Notes: a model not told the origin generated them from the letters alone. Shown: positions 31,288-44,394, numbered from the stretch's first letter. The stretch: DNA of 64,000 nt from Capsaspora owczarzaki ATCC 30864 (GCF_000151315.2 NW_011887307.1:624876-688875), one strand, 5' to 3'. A program made the numbers and translations.

Positions 31288-33709
31288 ATGCACAGGTCGG
31301 AAAGTGAAATAATGCCATCCACTCGAAACAAGGCATCTGCAGCTGCTACAGCCTCAAAGAAGGCCAGTGCTGCAGCCGCGGCAAGTGCTGCGAGCGACGA
31401 CGACGACATTTCAGCGCAAGACATGGTTTCGGACACCCAGGATGCCGAAACGGCGACCATCATGGACGCGATCGCCCAATGGGTGTACTATCGTATTCTC
31501 ATGGATAACATTGAAGGCGTTCCACCGTCTGTGGCTGGCCTAGCCATTGGTAAGGGGGAGCCAAAGTGCAGTCCTCCTTCGTCCCGAAATGTCACACTCA
31601 CTACTGCCTATTTTGTTCGTTTGCAGCGGTCGCAAATTTCCACGCCTCGCCATCATCCGAGGTGTTGGTGCGCAAGAATATGGCCAAGATTGCAGGCCTC
31701 CTGCGCACGCATGCAGCCCCAACGTCCAGTGCATGCGTGGATGCCATCAAGTTGGCCGCCAGCGCGTTCGAGGACCTTGCTCTCAGCCTGACAGAGGCCC
31801 TGGACATGCGCCAGGAGATTTTCAGCCTTGGCGTTGAATTTCGAGTTCAAGTGCGTGTCAAGTTTTGCCCCACCTTGTTTGCTAGCGCGACTTTTTTTCG
31901 AACGCATCTCATCTTGATGCTTGCGACTTGTAGATTTGCCTTCATGGAATCCGCAACAAGACTCCCACGAAAGAGCTTGCGAGACAATTCCACGAGAACA
32001 TTGACGAGCTCTTTCCCACGCATGCGGCGGATGCAACCGACATTGATCCCGCATTCACCGCGGTGGTTGTAAGCAAATAATTGCTCGTTGCCTGTGCCCC
32101 GTTGGATTGCTTTGCCGCGTGCTTGCTTCTCATCAATTCACACATTACCCGCTCGCTCATGCTTGGCTGCCAACCCAACAGGCCAAGACGCGAGAAGAAA
32201 TGCTCAAAGTTGGCGCGCAGACATTCCCGACCGGCAGCTCGGCCAAAGACGTGCCTCACGCATTGCTGACCAAGCACAACTGGGCTGGATTTGCCGCACG
32301 TGTGATGCAGTTCCTTGGCGCAGTCAACGACAGCATGCCACCCTTGTTGTTGGTCTCGGTAGGTTTGTTCTGTTTGGGACGGTTCCAATGTACTGCTGCA
32401 ACGTGGACTGGTTGCCATCACTCATCCAACTCTTGCTGCGGCTGCGGTAGTTGGTAACCAAGCCCTCAGCTTCGAACGAGCCATTGAATGCAACCAATGG
32501 TGCTCAACCAAAGTAGGTGACGTTCGTTGCTACTTGTTGCGGCTCATCAACGCATGCTCAGCTTTGTTCTGTAACCTTTGGATCAGATTGACTGCCAGCA
32601 TGCTTCACCGAGTCTACACTGACTTGCTTGGAGGTTCGAATGACCGTTGGGAAAAGGTCGTGACGCAAACCAAGCTGCCTGGCAACGTTGTCGCGTCCTC
32701 GACCGCACCGGCAGCCCCTCAGCACGCGGCCTCCTCCAGCCGCGCGCAAGCCTCGTCCTCCATCTCCGCGGACACCAGTACCACTCTTCGAGCCCTCGAA
32801 GCACAATCGCGTGCCTTGCTGTAGGTTTTTTTTGTTCTCTGATAATTGGACGACAATCGCCTCCGTGAATGCTGACCGTCTTTTTTTTTTTTTTGGGTGT
32901 TGATTGCAGAAATACTGGTCGAGACCCGCTTGCCGATGTCGACCCCCAATTCCGCAAGTCGTCGCGTTCCGGTATGCAATTCTCTCGAGCGGGTGATTCG
33001 AGTTTGTGAACGTTTGTTCATTTTGCTTCTTGCAACACCACCACTTGCTCCACAAACTGCAGACCAACCCTCGTCGCGCTTTGACGAGTCTGACGATCAC
33101 AATGAAGAGCGAATCCTTGATCAAGTGCGACAGCGACAGGGCATCCAGCCATCCACCCGTCCTTCGCCGCCCGTCGCCGAAGTCACATCCGCTAGACGTC
33201 GCACCGCAGCAGATGCAGCTCTGGACGACGCCAACAACAGCGCTGCCTCACCCCGAGGGAAGCAACCTCGTTTGGCCGCGGAAACCAACCAACGTTCTTC
33301 TGGAAATGTCTCAAGCAGTTCGACGCCCTCCAAACCTTCCCATCCCTTCAGGATCCCCAGTACTTTCACGCCGCCATCTGCTCACAGTCCTCAAAGCAGC
33401 AACGAACAGAAGGACGAAAGCCGCGCGCGTGTCCGCTGGTCTGACGTTGAAGTGCGGAATTTGATTGACGGCTTCCGTCGCTTCGGCAAGTCTTGGACTC
33501 AAATTTTGGGCAAGTACAAGTTTGCCAGCTCTCGCACCTCGGTGGATCTCAAAGACAAGTTCCGGTATGTATTTTGAGGAGTTTGATACATGTGAAAAGG
33601 CTGTGCGAAGGGACTCACGAGTGTTAATGTCGACTATTTTGCTACTAGAAATCTTGAAAAAGCCGGTCAAATTTAAACAAGTCTTTTCAGGCTCCGTTCA
33701 TTGTCATGA
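31288..33709 (+). CDS. TRF/Tbf1-like telomere repeat-binding protein with telobox Myb
   Basis: Nine exons, all phases closing: 31288-31549, 31627-31850, 31934-32068, 32182-32358, 32451-32512, 32587-32820, 32910-32971, 33063-33564, 33691-33709 (558 residues). A second in-frame ATG lies at 31312. After an Ala/Ser-rich start, residues about 50-300 are all-helical and compatible with a TRF-homology (TRFH) dimerisation domain (MDAIAQWVYYRILMDNIEG, ICLHGIRNKTPTKELARQFH). A low-complexity Ser/Pro linker follows. The last 50 residues form a single Myb repeat at the extreme C-terminus (VRWSDVEVRNLIDGFRRFGK, SWTQILGKYKF) ending in the telobox VDLKDKFR (consensus VDLKDKWR). A C-terminal single telobox Myb plus TRFH is the layout of animal TRF1/2 and fungal Tbf1/Taz1. 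AATAAA at 33805-33810 suits its poly(A) site. Confidence 0.85.
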
Positions 33710-33881
33710 GTGCGTTGCTTGTGTCTCTTCTGCTGGGATTTGGACTGATGGTATGGCTACATTCTGTTTGCAGTTGTTGAACAAAAAAAAAAACATGGTC
33801 GTTCAATAAATTTTTGAAAAAGTAGTGATGCTTCTAACAAGATATTTTCAACCAATGTTAAGATGACAGAGTTTTCAGCGC

Positions 33882-36800
33882 TTAGGCCATCTTGGACTGC
33901 AAGTAAGACTTGGCCTTCAGCTTGACGTGGTCAGCCGACTGCTTGTTGCCGTGAATCTTCTCGAAATCAAGCCAGCGCTTGAGGAAGTACTTCATCTTCT
34001 TGGAGGACATGTTCATGTTGGTGACCTTTTCAAACACGTTCCTGTAGATGACAAGAGCAATAGAGGGTTGAGCAAGCACGCTCATTTCAAACACACCACC
34101 ACAAGCCAAAAAATCACATCCGCAAACTTGCCTGGTCGCCGACACGTCGCCGTTACGGATTTCCATGTCAAGATACACAGACCACAAGTCGAGGCGCTTC
34201 GGGTAGGTGGCGAGAATGTTTTCAAAGATGGTGCGACCACGTTCGGGCTCGCCGTGCTTGAACTCCATTTGAGCAAACTTGGAAATGGTGGCAATATCTG
34301 CAAGAAAACAAATGACAAAAAGAAGCGAGGAGATATGAGTGCAACGGATGCAGCAGCAGCAGCCCATTAGAACCCCCCCCCCCTCCTCAAAGTAGTCCAC
34401 TCGCTTACGTTTGCGCTTGGGCAGGCTCTTGAGGGAGCGCTGGAGAATGGCACGTGCGCCTTCAACATCGCCGTTGCGCAGCTTAAAGAGACCGTACTGG
34501 ATCCAAACCTTCTTACTGTCCTTGAACTTGGTGCAGGTAGTCTTGTAGAGTTGCTCGGCAGCCTGAACACGCAGAGACAAAACAAAAACAACCCAGATTC
34601 AGCATCAAACAACACTATCATCATCCACAACAAAAAACCACCACCCCCAAAACAAAACCCCGGACTAACCTCCTTCTTGCCAGGGGTCTGCTCATAAATG
34701 CCAACAAGCTGCAGGTGAACGGCCTTGGGGTCGCAGTTGGCGACGGCGCGATCAAAGGTTTGCTGGACGGCGTCCTTGCCGCCAAACTTGTTTTCGAGAT
34801 TGAGCAAGGCAACCCACACGTTGAGACGCTCGCGCTCCTCGCGGTACGAGATCGTCTTGAGCGCCTGGTCACCCACTTGACGGGCACGATCGACCTCAGA
34901 CAGACTAAGATGGAAGGCCATGAACTTGATCCACGCGTACGAGCTGTTGGGCGAGGCGAGCACCAAACGCTCAAAGTCCTCAACAGTTTCGGGCGCAGCG
35001 CCATCACGAGTGAGAAGCGCCTGCTCGGCCTGGGCAATTTCGGCCTCTTCACGCTTCTTGGCGGCCTTGCGTTGACGCCGGGCAGAGGATGCAGAGGTGC
35101 CATCCTCTTCGTCGTCGTCGCTATCGTCAGAATTGTCGCCATTCTCATCGTCTTCGCCGTCGTCGACTGCATCGCCTTCGTCATCGCTGTCGGTGGACTT
35201 GCGAGTCGTCAAGCCATACATGGCGTCAAAGCCAAAACCAGCAGCAACCGACAGAACTGGCACATCGGCAGCGCCGGCAGGAGCCTGGGGAAGCACGAAA
35301 GGCTCTTCCGTTGCAGCCTTCTTGCTGGCACGGGACTTCTTGACGGGCTGCTCCACGGAGGAGTCGTCCAAGCCGATAAAGCCACTGTCAGCCGCGTCAG
35401 CTTCGGATTCGGCCTTGCGCTTGCTGGTGACCTTGTCACTGCTGGCCTCAGCCTCAGGTTCGACACGCGCCTTCTTGCCCGTGCGGGCAGCGGGCGCATT
35501 ATCGGCTGCTGGGGCGTCGTCGGCGCGGCGCTTGCCTGGTCGTTCCTCACCAGCCGTCTGCTCGTTGGCGTGCAGCGCGAGGAGCTTGCCATGAAGCGAG
35601 TCTGCGTCAGCCTCGGCTTCCATCTCGTCGGCAAAATGGGAAGGCTTCATGCTAAAGTTGATCTTGGCCTTCTTGCCCTTCTCGCGCACAATCTGCTTGA
35701 TCAGAACGCGCACACTGTCTCCAACCTCGAACAACGAGCCAAAGTTTTCGGGAGCCTGGTGGTCGGCAATCTCGGACGCGTGCACGAGACCAGCAATGTC
35801 GCTGTTCTCAATCTTGACAAACACACCGTACCGCTCGACACCAGTGACCTTGGCATTGTACTTTTGGCCTTCCTCAATCTCCTTGAGGCTGACTGCGCGA
35901 ACAAAATGCTCGGGATCAATGTGCTCCTTGCGGAAGGAAAGCTCAATCTGCTTCTTGGCGAGATCCACGGCCAAAACCTTGGCCGTGACCAGCTGACCAG
36001 TCGAGTAGGCGGTGCGCCACTTGAGCAAGAAGCGATCGGACAGATTGGAAATCAGCACTCGGCCAACCACGTTGACACCAAGATTGACAAAGCAGCCCTT
36101 CTCGTCCGTGTGACGAACAAAGCCGCGAAGAATCTGGCCCACACGAACATCCTCAACAGAGCGGATGACCGGGTCGCGAACGTTAGCAGTCGGCGCTGGG
36201 GCCGCAGGCGCAGCCGCAGTCTTGCGGCCCTTCTTGGTGGACGTGGCTGCGGGGGGCCCAGCGAGGGTTGCAGCAGATGCAAAGTGACTGGGGCGCAGAC
36301 TGAGCTCCAGGCGGTCATCGCCCGATGCACGCACTACGCGACCGACCACAATCGCCTGCATGAAGGTCGAAGACGGGGGACGGAGATGGCTCTGGTCGCC
36401 GTAATCATCGCTCCAGTTGGTAATGTTAATGTAGCCTCTTGTGTTGTCCGACAGTTTGACAGTCAGCTCTTGGTCGTTCGCCAGGATGCGCTTGACGGTG
36501 ACGATCGATCCAAGTGCGTGCTCGCCAGTGGAGCGCTCCTCTGAAATACGCAAGGTGGCCTCAACGCGCTTGTTGTGGCGGTTGACCCGCAGAACGCGGA
36601 CACGCACATGCTGCTGTGGCTTGTAGATGGCAGCCAGCCCAGTTGTTTGGAGCTGGTCGTTCTCGTCCGATTCTGCATCGCTCTTGGCGTCTTCATCGTC
36701 TTCATCATCGTCGTCGTCGTCGTCGTCTGCGCCATCCTCAAGGTCGCTGTCATCCTCCATGAACGAAAGAGGGCGCTTGGCGTGCGGGAAAACAATGGTC

Positions 36801-39800
36801 TGCAAAACCTTCAAGTCGGAAGTTGCCTCCCAGTCCGCCACGCGGACTTTGATGAAGGGGGTCACGGAGACCTCCACCTTGTCAGATCGGACTTCGTCAA
36901 CATAACCGTCCAAAAGCTGGCCTTGTGTCAGGGACTTGATGGTAATCAACTCGACAGACTGGGCAGCAAGCAGGGCAGGTCGCATGCACAGCTCGACCAG
37001 CTTGCGGGTGCCACCGACAGTGTGCGAGATGGGAAGGTAGGTGTGCGAGTGCTTGTCGAGGAAACCGACAACACGGGCGGAAAAGCGCATGCCGGGCTGG
37101 AAGGACGCCAGAGGGTTGTTGCGGTCGATCGTTGCAACATTCACCTCATCCGCAGCAGCCGTGTGAGAAGGAGTAGAGCGCTTGTTGGCAGGTTGCTCAA
37201 CGTGAGAGTGATCCAGAATTTCCGTGATGAAGAGGCGAGCATGGACCTTGTTGCCAAGATCAACATTGACGTGCATTGCCGACGTCGAGATGACAGCGCC
37301 TTGAACCATTTGGCCAAGCTTGACGTCATCGACAGACTTGAAGCCGTTGTCCATCGTGGGACGAGAAGCGCGCTTGGATGTGGCGGCGGCGGCGGCGGAG
37401 GCATGGCCGTTGGTTGCTTCAGCGGCAGGGGCGGCACTGCGACCCTGCACAACAGCCAGAGCGCGTCGCGAGGACAGGTTGGCAAGCACGTCAACACTGT
37501 CTGAAGCGGCGGGTGCGGCAGCCTTGCCCTTGCCCTTGTTGGTCGCTGCTGGGGCAGAAACTGCCGCTGGCAAACGCGTGAGAAGGACCTTGACGGCGTT
37601 GCCAACGTTGTAGTGCGGGGCGCCACGAACGGCAGTGTTAAAGTCCTTGCACGAGGCGAAAAAGTGAGAGCCAGGAGCGGCTGCCGATGAGAGAATCAAG
37701 TACTCGGGCTTGACCAGCTCGACGATCGCGTCAATGGTGACACCGGACGCAGGGGTAGCTGCAGCGGCTGCGGAGGCAGCGCCTTTCTTGGACTTTGGCG
37801 TCGAAGTGCCAGACGGCGCCGGAGCGGCAAAGTGCGCCTGGAGCGGCTCGAACGGGTTGGCGCTGGCCGAGACAAACTCAGGCTTGAGCGACAGATCGAC
37901 GAGATTTGCGATGGGATCAACGTCGAGGACGGCGCAGGTCAGCTTGCCATTGACGGCAGGCTTGCTTCCAGCAAGGTGCTCCTTGGAAACCCAGCCATTC
38001 ACACCTTCACCGAGGTCGAGCATGGCGCCAGTGGCCTTCACTTGGGTCACAGTGCCCTCAACAGTAATGGAAGTGGCAATTTCCGACAGACGCTTGCGTG
38101 CCGCAGGAATGGCGAGGGCGCTTTCATGGGGCTTGGCGGTGGCGCAAAGACGGCGAATAATGGTGTCTTGCTCGGCAAAGAAGGTCGAGACAAAGGCAGA
38201 CGAGGAGCTGGAAGTGACGGCGCTGTCGTTGAGGGAAAGCGTCAGCTTGCTGTCTTCGCGGTCCACTTCGACGACGGCAGCCTTCACAGACTGACCGACG
38301 GCAAACTCCTCGGCAGGGGCGGTGACAAAATGGCCGGCAAGGCGCGTCAGGTGGGTGAGTCCGGTCAGGCCATTGAGGAAGCCGACAAACACACCGTAGG
38401 GCTGGATTGACTTGACAAAGCCGGGCAGCACAGCGCCAGTGGCCAGGGTCGAAACGGCCGGCAGCACCTTGGTGCTGGCTGCGGCTTCCAGCAACGAGGG
38501 CTTGAGGGAGAGCTCAATTCGGCCAGGTGCCGGCTTTGCAAGAACAAGGCAGCGATCGAGGACAAAGCCCTTTTCAGCGTACACGCGCAAAAGCTGCTTC
38601 TCGTGGCAGACGTGATCTGTGAGCTGGGACGACGGAATGGTGATTGAGCCCGTCTCGCCATGCGAGTCCTTGACCAGGACGGTCAGAGACGTCTCGTCAA
38701 AGGAGGTGACTGTGCCAGAAACAATCGAGCCGACTTGCAAGTCCTTGCCAAAGGCCTCGGAGGAGACGCGCTGGGAAGCACTCTCTTCGTTCCACTTGAA
38801 GGAGGCAATCAATCGACGACGCTCTCCAGTGAGATCGAGCTCGAGAATGCGCACCTTCATGACCTGGTTGCGCTTGAAAAACTTTTCGGGGTCTGCCGCG
38901 CCCAAGCTCAACTCGCTCTTGGGCACAAAGGCGTGCACCTTGCCAAAGAAGGTGACGACACATCCATTCGGCTTGACGCTTGTGATGAAGCCTTGTGTCA
39001 CCAAGCCTGGTTGCGCCTCAGTGTAGGCCGCGACAATGGGCAGCGAGGTCTTGACCAGCGATTTTTTGTGCGTGAGGAAGACGCGACGGCGCTCAGTATC
39101 GACCTCAAGGACGCGGCACTCGACGGAAGCACCGGCGCTCATGTGCTTGGGCGCCTTGGTGAGCTGCACGTCCGACATGTGGGAGCCGGGAATGAAGCCG
39201 CGAATGGTGTCTGTGAGCTGCACAGTGACACCGGCAGGCACAACATCCAGCACCGTTCCAGTCACAAGCGAGCCGGGCTTGATGTGCTCAATGCGCAGGA
39301 AGGGCAGCTTCAAAACCGAAGGCTGGAGCGAGACCAAAAACAGACCGTCAATCAGACTGTAGCCAATGACGCGGGCGCGGTGTTGTGAGTTGGAGGCAAA
39401 CTTCTTGCCAAGTAGACCGATGCGATCATCCGACAGGTTGGAAATGTGCGCAAAGCCAATGTGGTTGCCGACAGGCAGGTGGAGAACGAGGCCCAGCTGG
39501 GGGTCGGCGGTGAGCACGCGCGTCTTGTCAATGATATCGCCAATATGGAGGTCGGTGGCAGGCTTAACATGGTGAGTCAAAAGACCGGGGCGAATGGTGA
39601 ACGCAATGGTCTTGGCCGAGGCGTTGACGAAAAGAATACGAGCCGCGAGTTCGCTGCCGACCGGGCAAAGCTCCTTGATGGCTTCCAGTGTCTTGGCACC
39701 TCCCTCAGCAAAGCTAGCAGGCGTGTCGCCCAAATGATACAGGTCGATGGTACCGGCAAATCCAGCGTACGAGACGCGGACACCAGAGTTGGACACTGAC

Positions 39801-41425
39801 GTGACGCGCGCCTTGACGCGCATGTCAGGCAGCAGCGACGAGGCTGACGGGGTAGCCGTGACCTAAATCAAGAAAAGAACAAGGGAGACAAAACAACAAC
39901 AACATGGAGAAAATGAGTGCAAAAACAAAAAGAGGGCAACCCCGCATCAATACACGTTCCCAGGATCAGTCGAACAAAGAGCGTCCAACGCCGAGTGTGA
40001 CATACCACAGCGGAGGTGAGAACAGCAGGATCGACCGTGACAGTAACGACTTTGGACATCTTGGATGCAGAAACGACGGCACAACGAACATACGAGCCCG
40101 GCGCCAGCGCTCCAGAACCGCGAGCCTTAAGATATGCGGTGCTGTTTCCCTTGGGAAGGAAGGCATGCACTCCCTCCAAGCCGATAGACAGCACATAACC
40201 GTGATCTTCCACGCTCTTGACCGAAGCCGGGATGATCTGTGTTTGCAGGCAATTTGGGACGACGATGATGAGGAACAAATCGAACGAAAAAACACGACAG
40301 GGGAAAATGCCTTCTTTGCTTCATGCGCCTGCTCATACCTGGTTGGGAAGAATGGTCTCAAAGGTGAGCTGGCGGTTGATGGCTGAGGGGAGCAGCGTCA
40401 AATGCACACGGCGTTTGACGGGCTTGTCAGAGGCGGGCTTGGATTCGCCGGCGTCTTCGTCCACCTTGCCTTCCACGCTGGAGACGGCGCACTGCACAAC
40501 GTCGCCAACGGAGAACATGGACGCGAGCTTTGGGAGCTTGTCTGTAAAGTCTTCGTCGTCGGTGGCGGCGGCTGTGATCTGGGCGACGGTGGTCTTGAGC
40601 TCTTCCGTAATGTCCGTAATGCGGACGGAGCCAGTCAGCGCGTTCGGGAGCGACACGAGAAGATCAATTTCACCGACCTCTCGGATGGCACCGAGCAACA
40701 CCAACCCGGGCACAAGGCGCTGCATGATTCCAAACGAAAGAGATGTTGAGTGTGAGTGAATTAGAATTTGGCTGACATACAAGAGAAAAAGACTCTAAAA
40801 GAAACCCTACCTTGAAGGACAGGGCCTCGATGGCACCAGATTCGTCCTCAGAGGCATCGGCAGCCTTGGCAGGCTTCGTCTTTGTGGCGTCTGACTTTTT
40901 GGGAGTGGGTGCTGCCTTCTTTTTGGGCGTCTTTGGCTTGGGAGTGTCTTCGTCCAAGTCCATGTCCATCGGAGTGGCGTCATCTGTCTCGTTGGCTTCT
41001 TGGAAGAGCGCATCGTCCTTGGCTTCATCGCGAGCAGTCTTCAGCTCGCGCGGCGTGAGAACGGCAGCACCACCACGCGGAAAGTTGTCTGGATCGACAA
41101 TCTCCATGGGAGTGGCGGTCTCTGCAGCAGCAGCCGCCTTGCGCGATGTCTGCTTGCCTGCTGCTGGCTTGGGAGGAGCACTGTCTTCTTCATCTGGCTG
41201 TGCGATCTTGGCGGCTGCGACTGCTGCTGCTGGCTTGGCTGCTTGTGATGGCTTCTTCTTCTTGTTGGCCACTGCAGCCGCTGCAGCCGCGGCCGAGTCG
41301 TCCAGCGCGGCGGGCGCACTCGGGGCGGCAGCAGCAGCATGTGCTGGCTTGCCTGCGCTTGAGCTTGAGCTTGAGTTGGCTGCTGCGGGCGGCGCGTTGT
41401 CGCGCGATGGCTTCTTGGTGACCAT
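33882..41425 (-). CDS. RRP5: RRP5/PDCD11, ribosome biogenesis factor
   Basis: Seven exons: 41425-40811, 40719-40339, 40236-40006, 39862-34670 (5.2 kb), 34562-34409, 34297-34132, 34041-33882; 2299 residues. Rrp5 is the large nucleolar scaffold needed for both 18S and 5.8S rRNA maturation. Residues 1-205 are Ala/Ser/Lys-rich with acidic patches (nucleolar-type). From about 206 to 1817 runs a series of S1 RNA-binding repeats, for example AKVTGVERYGVFVKIENSDI AGLVHASEI. An acidic/basic linker (about 1820-2020) follows, then HAT/TPR-like repeats to the end (YAWIKFMAFHLSLSEVDRAR, LWSVYLDMEIRNGD, KYFLKRWLDFEKIHG). S1 array plus C-terminal HAT is diagnostic. It is longer than human (about 1870) and yeast (1729), mainly through low-complexity linkers. 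The last intron uses a GC donor. Convergent with the TRF-like gene (172 bp apart). Confidence 0.95.
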
Positions 41426-42348
41426 GTGTGCAGAGAGAGAAGAGCTCGAGAACGAAAAGCGCGAGAGAGAGAGAGAGAGAAGAGGGAAGTACGATTCTGT
41501 CAACAGTGCATCCATACAGTGAGTTCCGAGTTGTACTGAGTGGCAGAGTGAGTGAACTGAGTGGCAGAGGGGTACATGTGTGTTTGCTTCGCTTCCATTG
41601 CGTTTCAGCCCCAGCGTCTCTCTCTCTCTCTCTCTTCCTTGCTGCACCGTTGGTCTTTTTTGAACACTTTGTACAGGTTGACAATGGCAGTCACTTATTG
41701 ACGATTGTTGAAGAGGGGGGAAGCCTGAGCCAAGTTCCCCGATTGAAAAGGGGGCAACCGAGTCTTCCATCTCCACGTGGAAGTGGTCCTCACTCACTCC
41801 AGCGCCCTTCCCCTTCCCCTATCTTCCTAACCCCCAACTCAAACCAACCCCACTCAAAATACATCAAACAAGGTTAGGAATAAAAAGCACTTAAAAAAAC
41901 CACTTGAATTCAAACAAACGCCGCAGAGATCGGAGCAGAAAAAACCTGGAAAACCGATTCCAATGCAAAATCCATACAAAAAGCAGAGAACTTACAAAAA
42001 AGAGAGAAAAGTGAGAATGATGGGAGCTGATCCTGAAATGATCAGACAATCATACAAATAATACAATCATACAATAATACAATCATACAATAACAACAGT
42101 TCAAAACAACAACAACCAAATCTCACTCAAATTCTGAGCGTAACTCGTTTTTGAAGTGATTTCGTTTCATCACTCAAAATTTCGCCAACGCTGGTTTTTG
42201 AATCGTTCGTTCAAACGACAAGTGGCTCCTCGTTTTCCAGGCGAATTCTTGGACTTTGTACTTGCATTGGAACTCCAATTGGCGATCTGGAAGTGGAAGT
42301 GGAACTGGGCGAGCTGGGAAGGCAATCCGAGTCGAGTCGAGGTGAGGA
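41426..42348. promoter_or_regulatory. Divergent promoter region, RRP5 / transporter
   Basis: About 920 bp between two divergent starts. Contains (GA)/(TC) runs at 41464-41481 and 41617-41634 and an (ACAATCAT)-like short repeat near 42050-42090. No gene was seen. Confidence 0.5.
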
Positions 42349-44394
42349 ATGAGCAGCAGCCCGATCGGAGAAGCAGCGGTAGGAAGCGACGTTGCGTCGT
42401 TCAGCACCACCCCAGCGCCCGATTTCGTGGATGCTGCGAGTGCCAGTGACATTGCCAGTGCCAGTGCGGGTGTCAGTACGACAAGCAGTGCGGTGGAGGA
42501 CTGGCAGATCGGACTGTCCAACCCGTTCCAGCCATCGCCCGCTTCGACCTCGAGCTTCAATCCGTCGAGTAGCATGCAGGGATGGCCATACACACACCAC
42601 CCCGCCGCCGAGCATCAAGGACAACAGGCACAAGCACCATTGCCAGCGTCGTCGCCCGTGTTCCAGCTGCAAGGGACCACTGCAACCGAGAGCGACTTGG
42701 CGTGGACGGCGGCGCATGATGCGAATGCGGCTGCGAATCCCAATGCGAATCCCGCTGCGGGCAACCAGCACTGGCCACCACAACAGGACGTCAGCCAGGC
42801 CCAGATCCGACCGAATGGGACCCACCAGCAGACATCAGAGCAGCAAGGCGGCGTCGCACTCGCGCAGTTTGCAGCGCCCACTTCGCCAAGCCACTTTGCG
42901 TCTGCACCGTACCGATTCCGCACGCCGTCAACGTCCTCCCAGCGATCGCCTCGCAAGAAGCGCTCACCGCCAAGTACCAGCGACCAAAATGGCATCATGC
43001 GCATGGATAACGATGATGATGATGATGACGACGACGACGACGACTACAATGACAACAACGATACCTCCGTAAACGGCCACCAAGTATTCTCAGACGACGG
43101 AGCAGGAAGCAGCGCCGAGTTTGGCTCGGGCGGCGGCCGCAAGCACCATCCGGAGGCAGAAATGACTCCCGCACAGCGTCGAGCAGCGCGCTTCCTCGTT
43201 CCGGGTGCAGTGTTCAACCTCATGAACTACATTGTCGGCGCTGGCATTTTGGGATTGCCGTTTGCCTTCCGTCACGCGGGTCTCGGCGTTGGCCTGTTCC
43301 TGCTCTTGCTCGTTTCCTTCGTCACCATCTACTCGTTCGCCCTGCTGCTGTGGAGCGCCCGAATGGGAAACGCCTTCACCTACGAGACCCTGGCGCTGCG
43401 CTCGATGGGTCCACACGCCGCAACCGCGGTCAAGGTGATTATCATCATTGACTCGTTTGGGCCGCTATCCGCTTACATGGTGATTGTGACGGATGCCATC
43501 CGCGACTTTGCACTGAGCGTGGCGGACGGCTCGGACTCCGTGATGACCAACCGCGCCTTCCTCGGCTTCCTCTGTCTCGTGTGCTTCATCTTGCCTCTGT
43601 GCCTCCTGAAGAACATGCGGTACCTGGAGCTGACGTCGCTTCTCTCCCTGCTTCCGCTGGTCTACCTGATCATTCTGCAGCTCGTCTACTTTGCGGAAAA
43701 CGGCATTGGGGGCGACCTCTCGTTTGGCGGGACGATCGCTGGCTTTTTCCAGTCCCTGCCCATCTTCATTTTTGCCTTTTCTTCGCAACAGGCCTTGTTC
43801 CCGATCTACAATGAGCTCAAGCATCCGATCGCTCCAGACGATCTGCAGCATCGCGACTCGCTTGCGCGCAAGGTTGTCACGTTCTCCGTCGCCGCGGCAG
43901 CCAGCGCGTACGTCTTTTCTGGCCTTTTTGGCTATCTCCAATATCCTCAGACTGCCGAGGGCAACATTCTGCTCAACTATCCCGACTCTACTGCGACAAC
44001 CATTCTGTTGCTCTCCACGTCCATCAGCATCATTCTGTCGTACCCTGTCATTGTCTTCCCATGCCGCTATTCTGTCGACCGATTGCTCTTCCCGAACAGC
44101 CAGCAGTCGTATCGTCGCTTTGCCATCGAGACTGTCTGCATTGTCTCTGTGGGCTATCTCGTGGCGATTGCCGTTCCGGAGCTCGCGACCGTCATTGGCC
44201 TGTTTGGCGGACTGACCAGCACTACGATTGCCTATGTGCTTCCTCCGCTGTTCTACATTCGCATAGCCCCGCTCAACATCCGTGCAGATCGGCGCAAGAT
44301 GGGCGCGATTGCCCTTCTCGTGCTCGGCTCTGCTGCAGGTCTGACTTCCGCCATTATCATTCTCCAGCAGTATATTGAAGAGAAGACTTCTTGA
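42349..44394 (+). CDS. SLC38/AVT-family amino acid transporter
   Basis: A single exon of 681 residues starting at the ATG at 42349. Residues 1-260 are a hydrophilic, Ala/Gln/Pro-rich cytosolic tail ending in a polyAsp stretch (about 225-235) coded by GAT/GAC repeats. From about 283 the AAAP fold begins: GAVFNLMNYIVGAGILGLPF is the first helix, with the GAGIL break typical of SLC38/AVT proteins. About eleven membrane segments follow, including VIIIIDSFGPLSAYMVIVTD, FAFSSQQALFPIYNEL, and SIILSYPVIVFPCRYSVDRL. Closest in layout to the yeast AVT5/6/7 and animal SLC38A7-11 group, which export or sense neutral amino acids at vacuole or lysosome membranes. Substrate and membrane are inferred, not visible. 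Confidence 0.9.
   Translation: MSSSPIGEAAVGSDVASFSTTPAPDFVDAASASDIASASAGVSTTSSAVEDWQIGLSNPFQPSPASTSSFNPSSSMQGWPYTHHPAAEHQGQQAQAPLPASSPVFQLQGTTATESDLAWTAAHDANAAANPNANPAAGNQHWPPQQDVSQAQIRPNGTHQQTSEQQGGVALAQFAAPTSPSHFASAPYRFRTPSTSSQRSPRKKRSPPSTSDQNGIMRMDNDDDDDDDDDDDYNDNNDTSVNGHQVFSDDGAGSSAEFGSGGGRKHHPEAEMTPAQRRAARFLVPGAVFNLMNYIVGAGILGLPFAFRHAGLGVGLFLLLLVSFVTIYSFALLLWSARMGNAFTYETLALRSMGPHAATAVKVIIIIDSFGPLSAYMVIVTDAIRDFALSVADGSDSVMTNRAFLGFLCLVCFILPLCLLKNMRYLELTSLLSLLPLVYLIILQLVYFAENGIGGDLSFGGTIAGFFQSLPIFIFAFSSQQALFPIYNELKHPIAPDDLQHRDSLARKVVTFSVAAAASAYVFSGLFGYLQYPQTAEGNILLNYPDSTATTILLLSTSISIILSYPVIVFPCRYSVDRLLFPNSQQSYRRFAIETVCIVSVGYLVAIAVPELATVIGLFGGLTSTTIAYVLPPLFYIRIAPLNIRADRRKMGAIALLVLGSAAGLTSAIIILQQYIEEKTS

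Noticed and set aside
34715-36544. 609-codon plus-strand ORF, plus similar long ORFs at 36575-39388
   Set aside because: They lie exactly opposite the RRP5 S1 exon and are antisense shadows.
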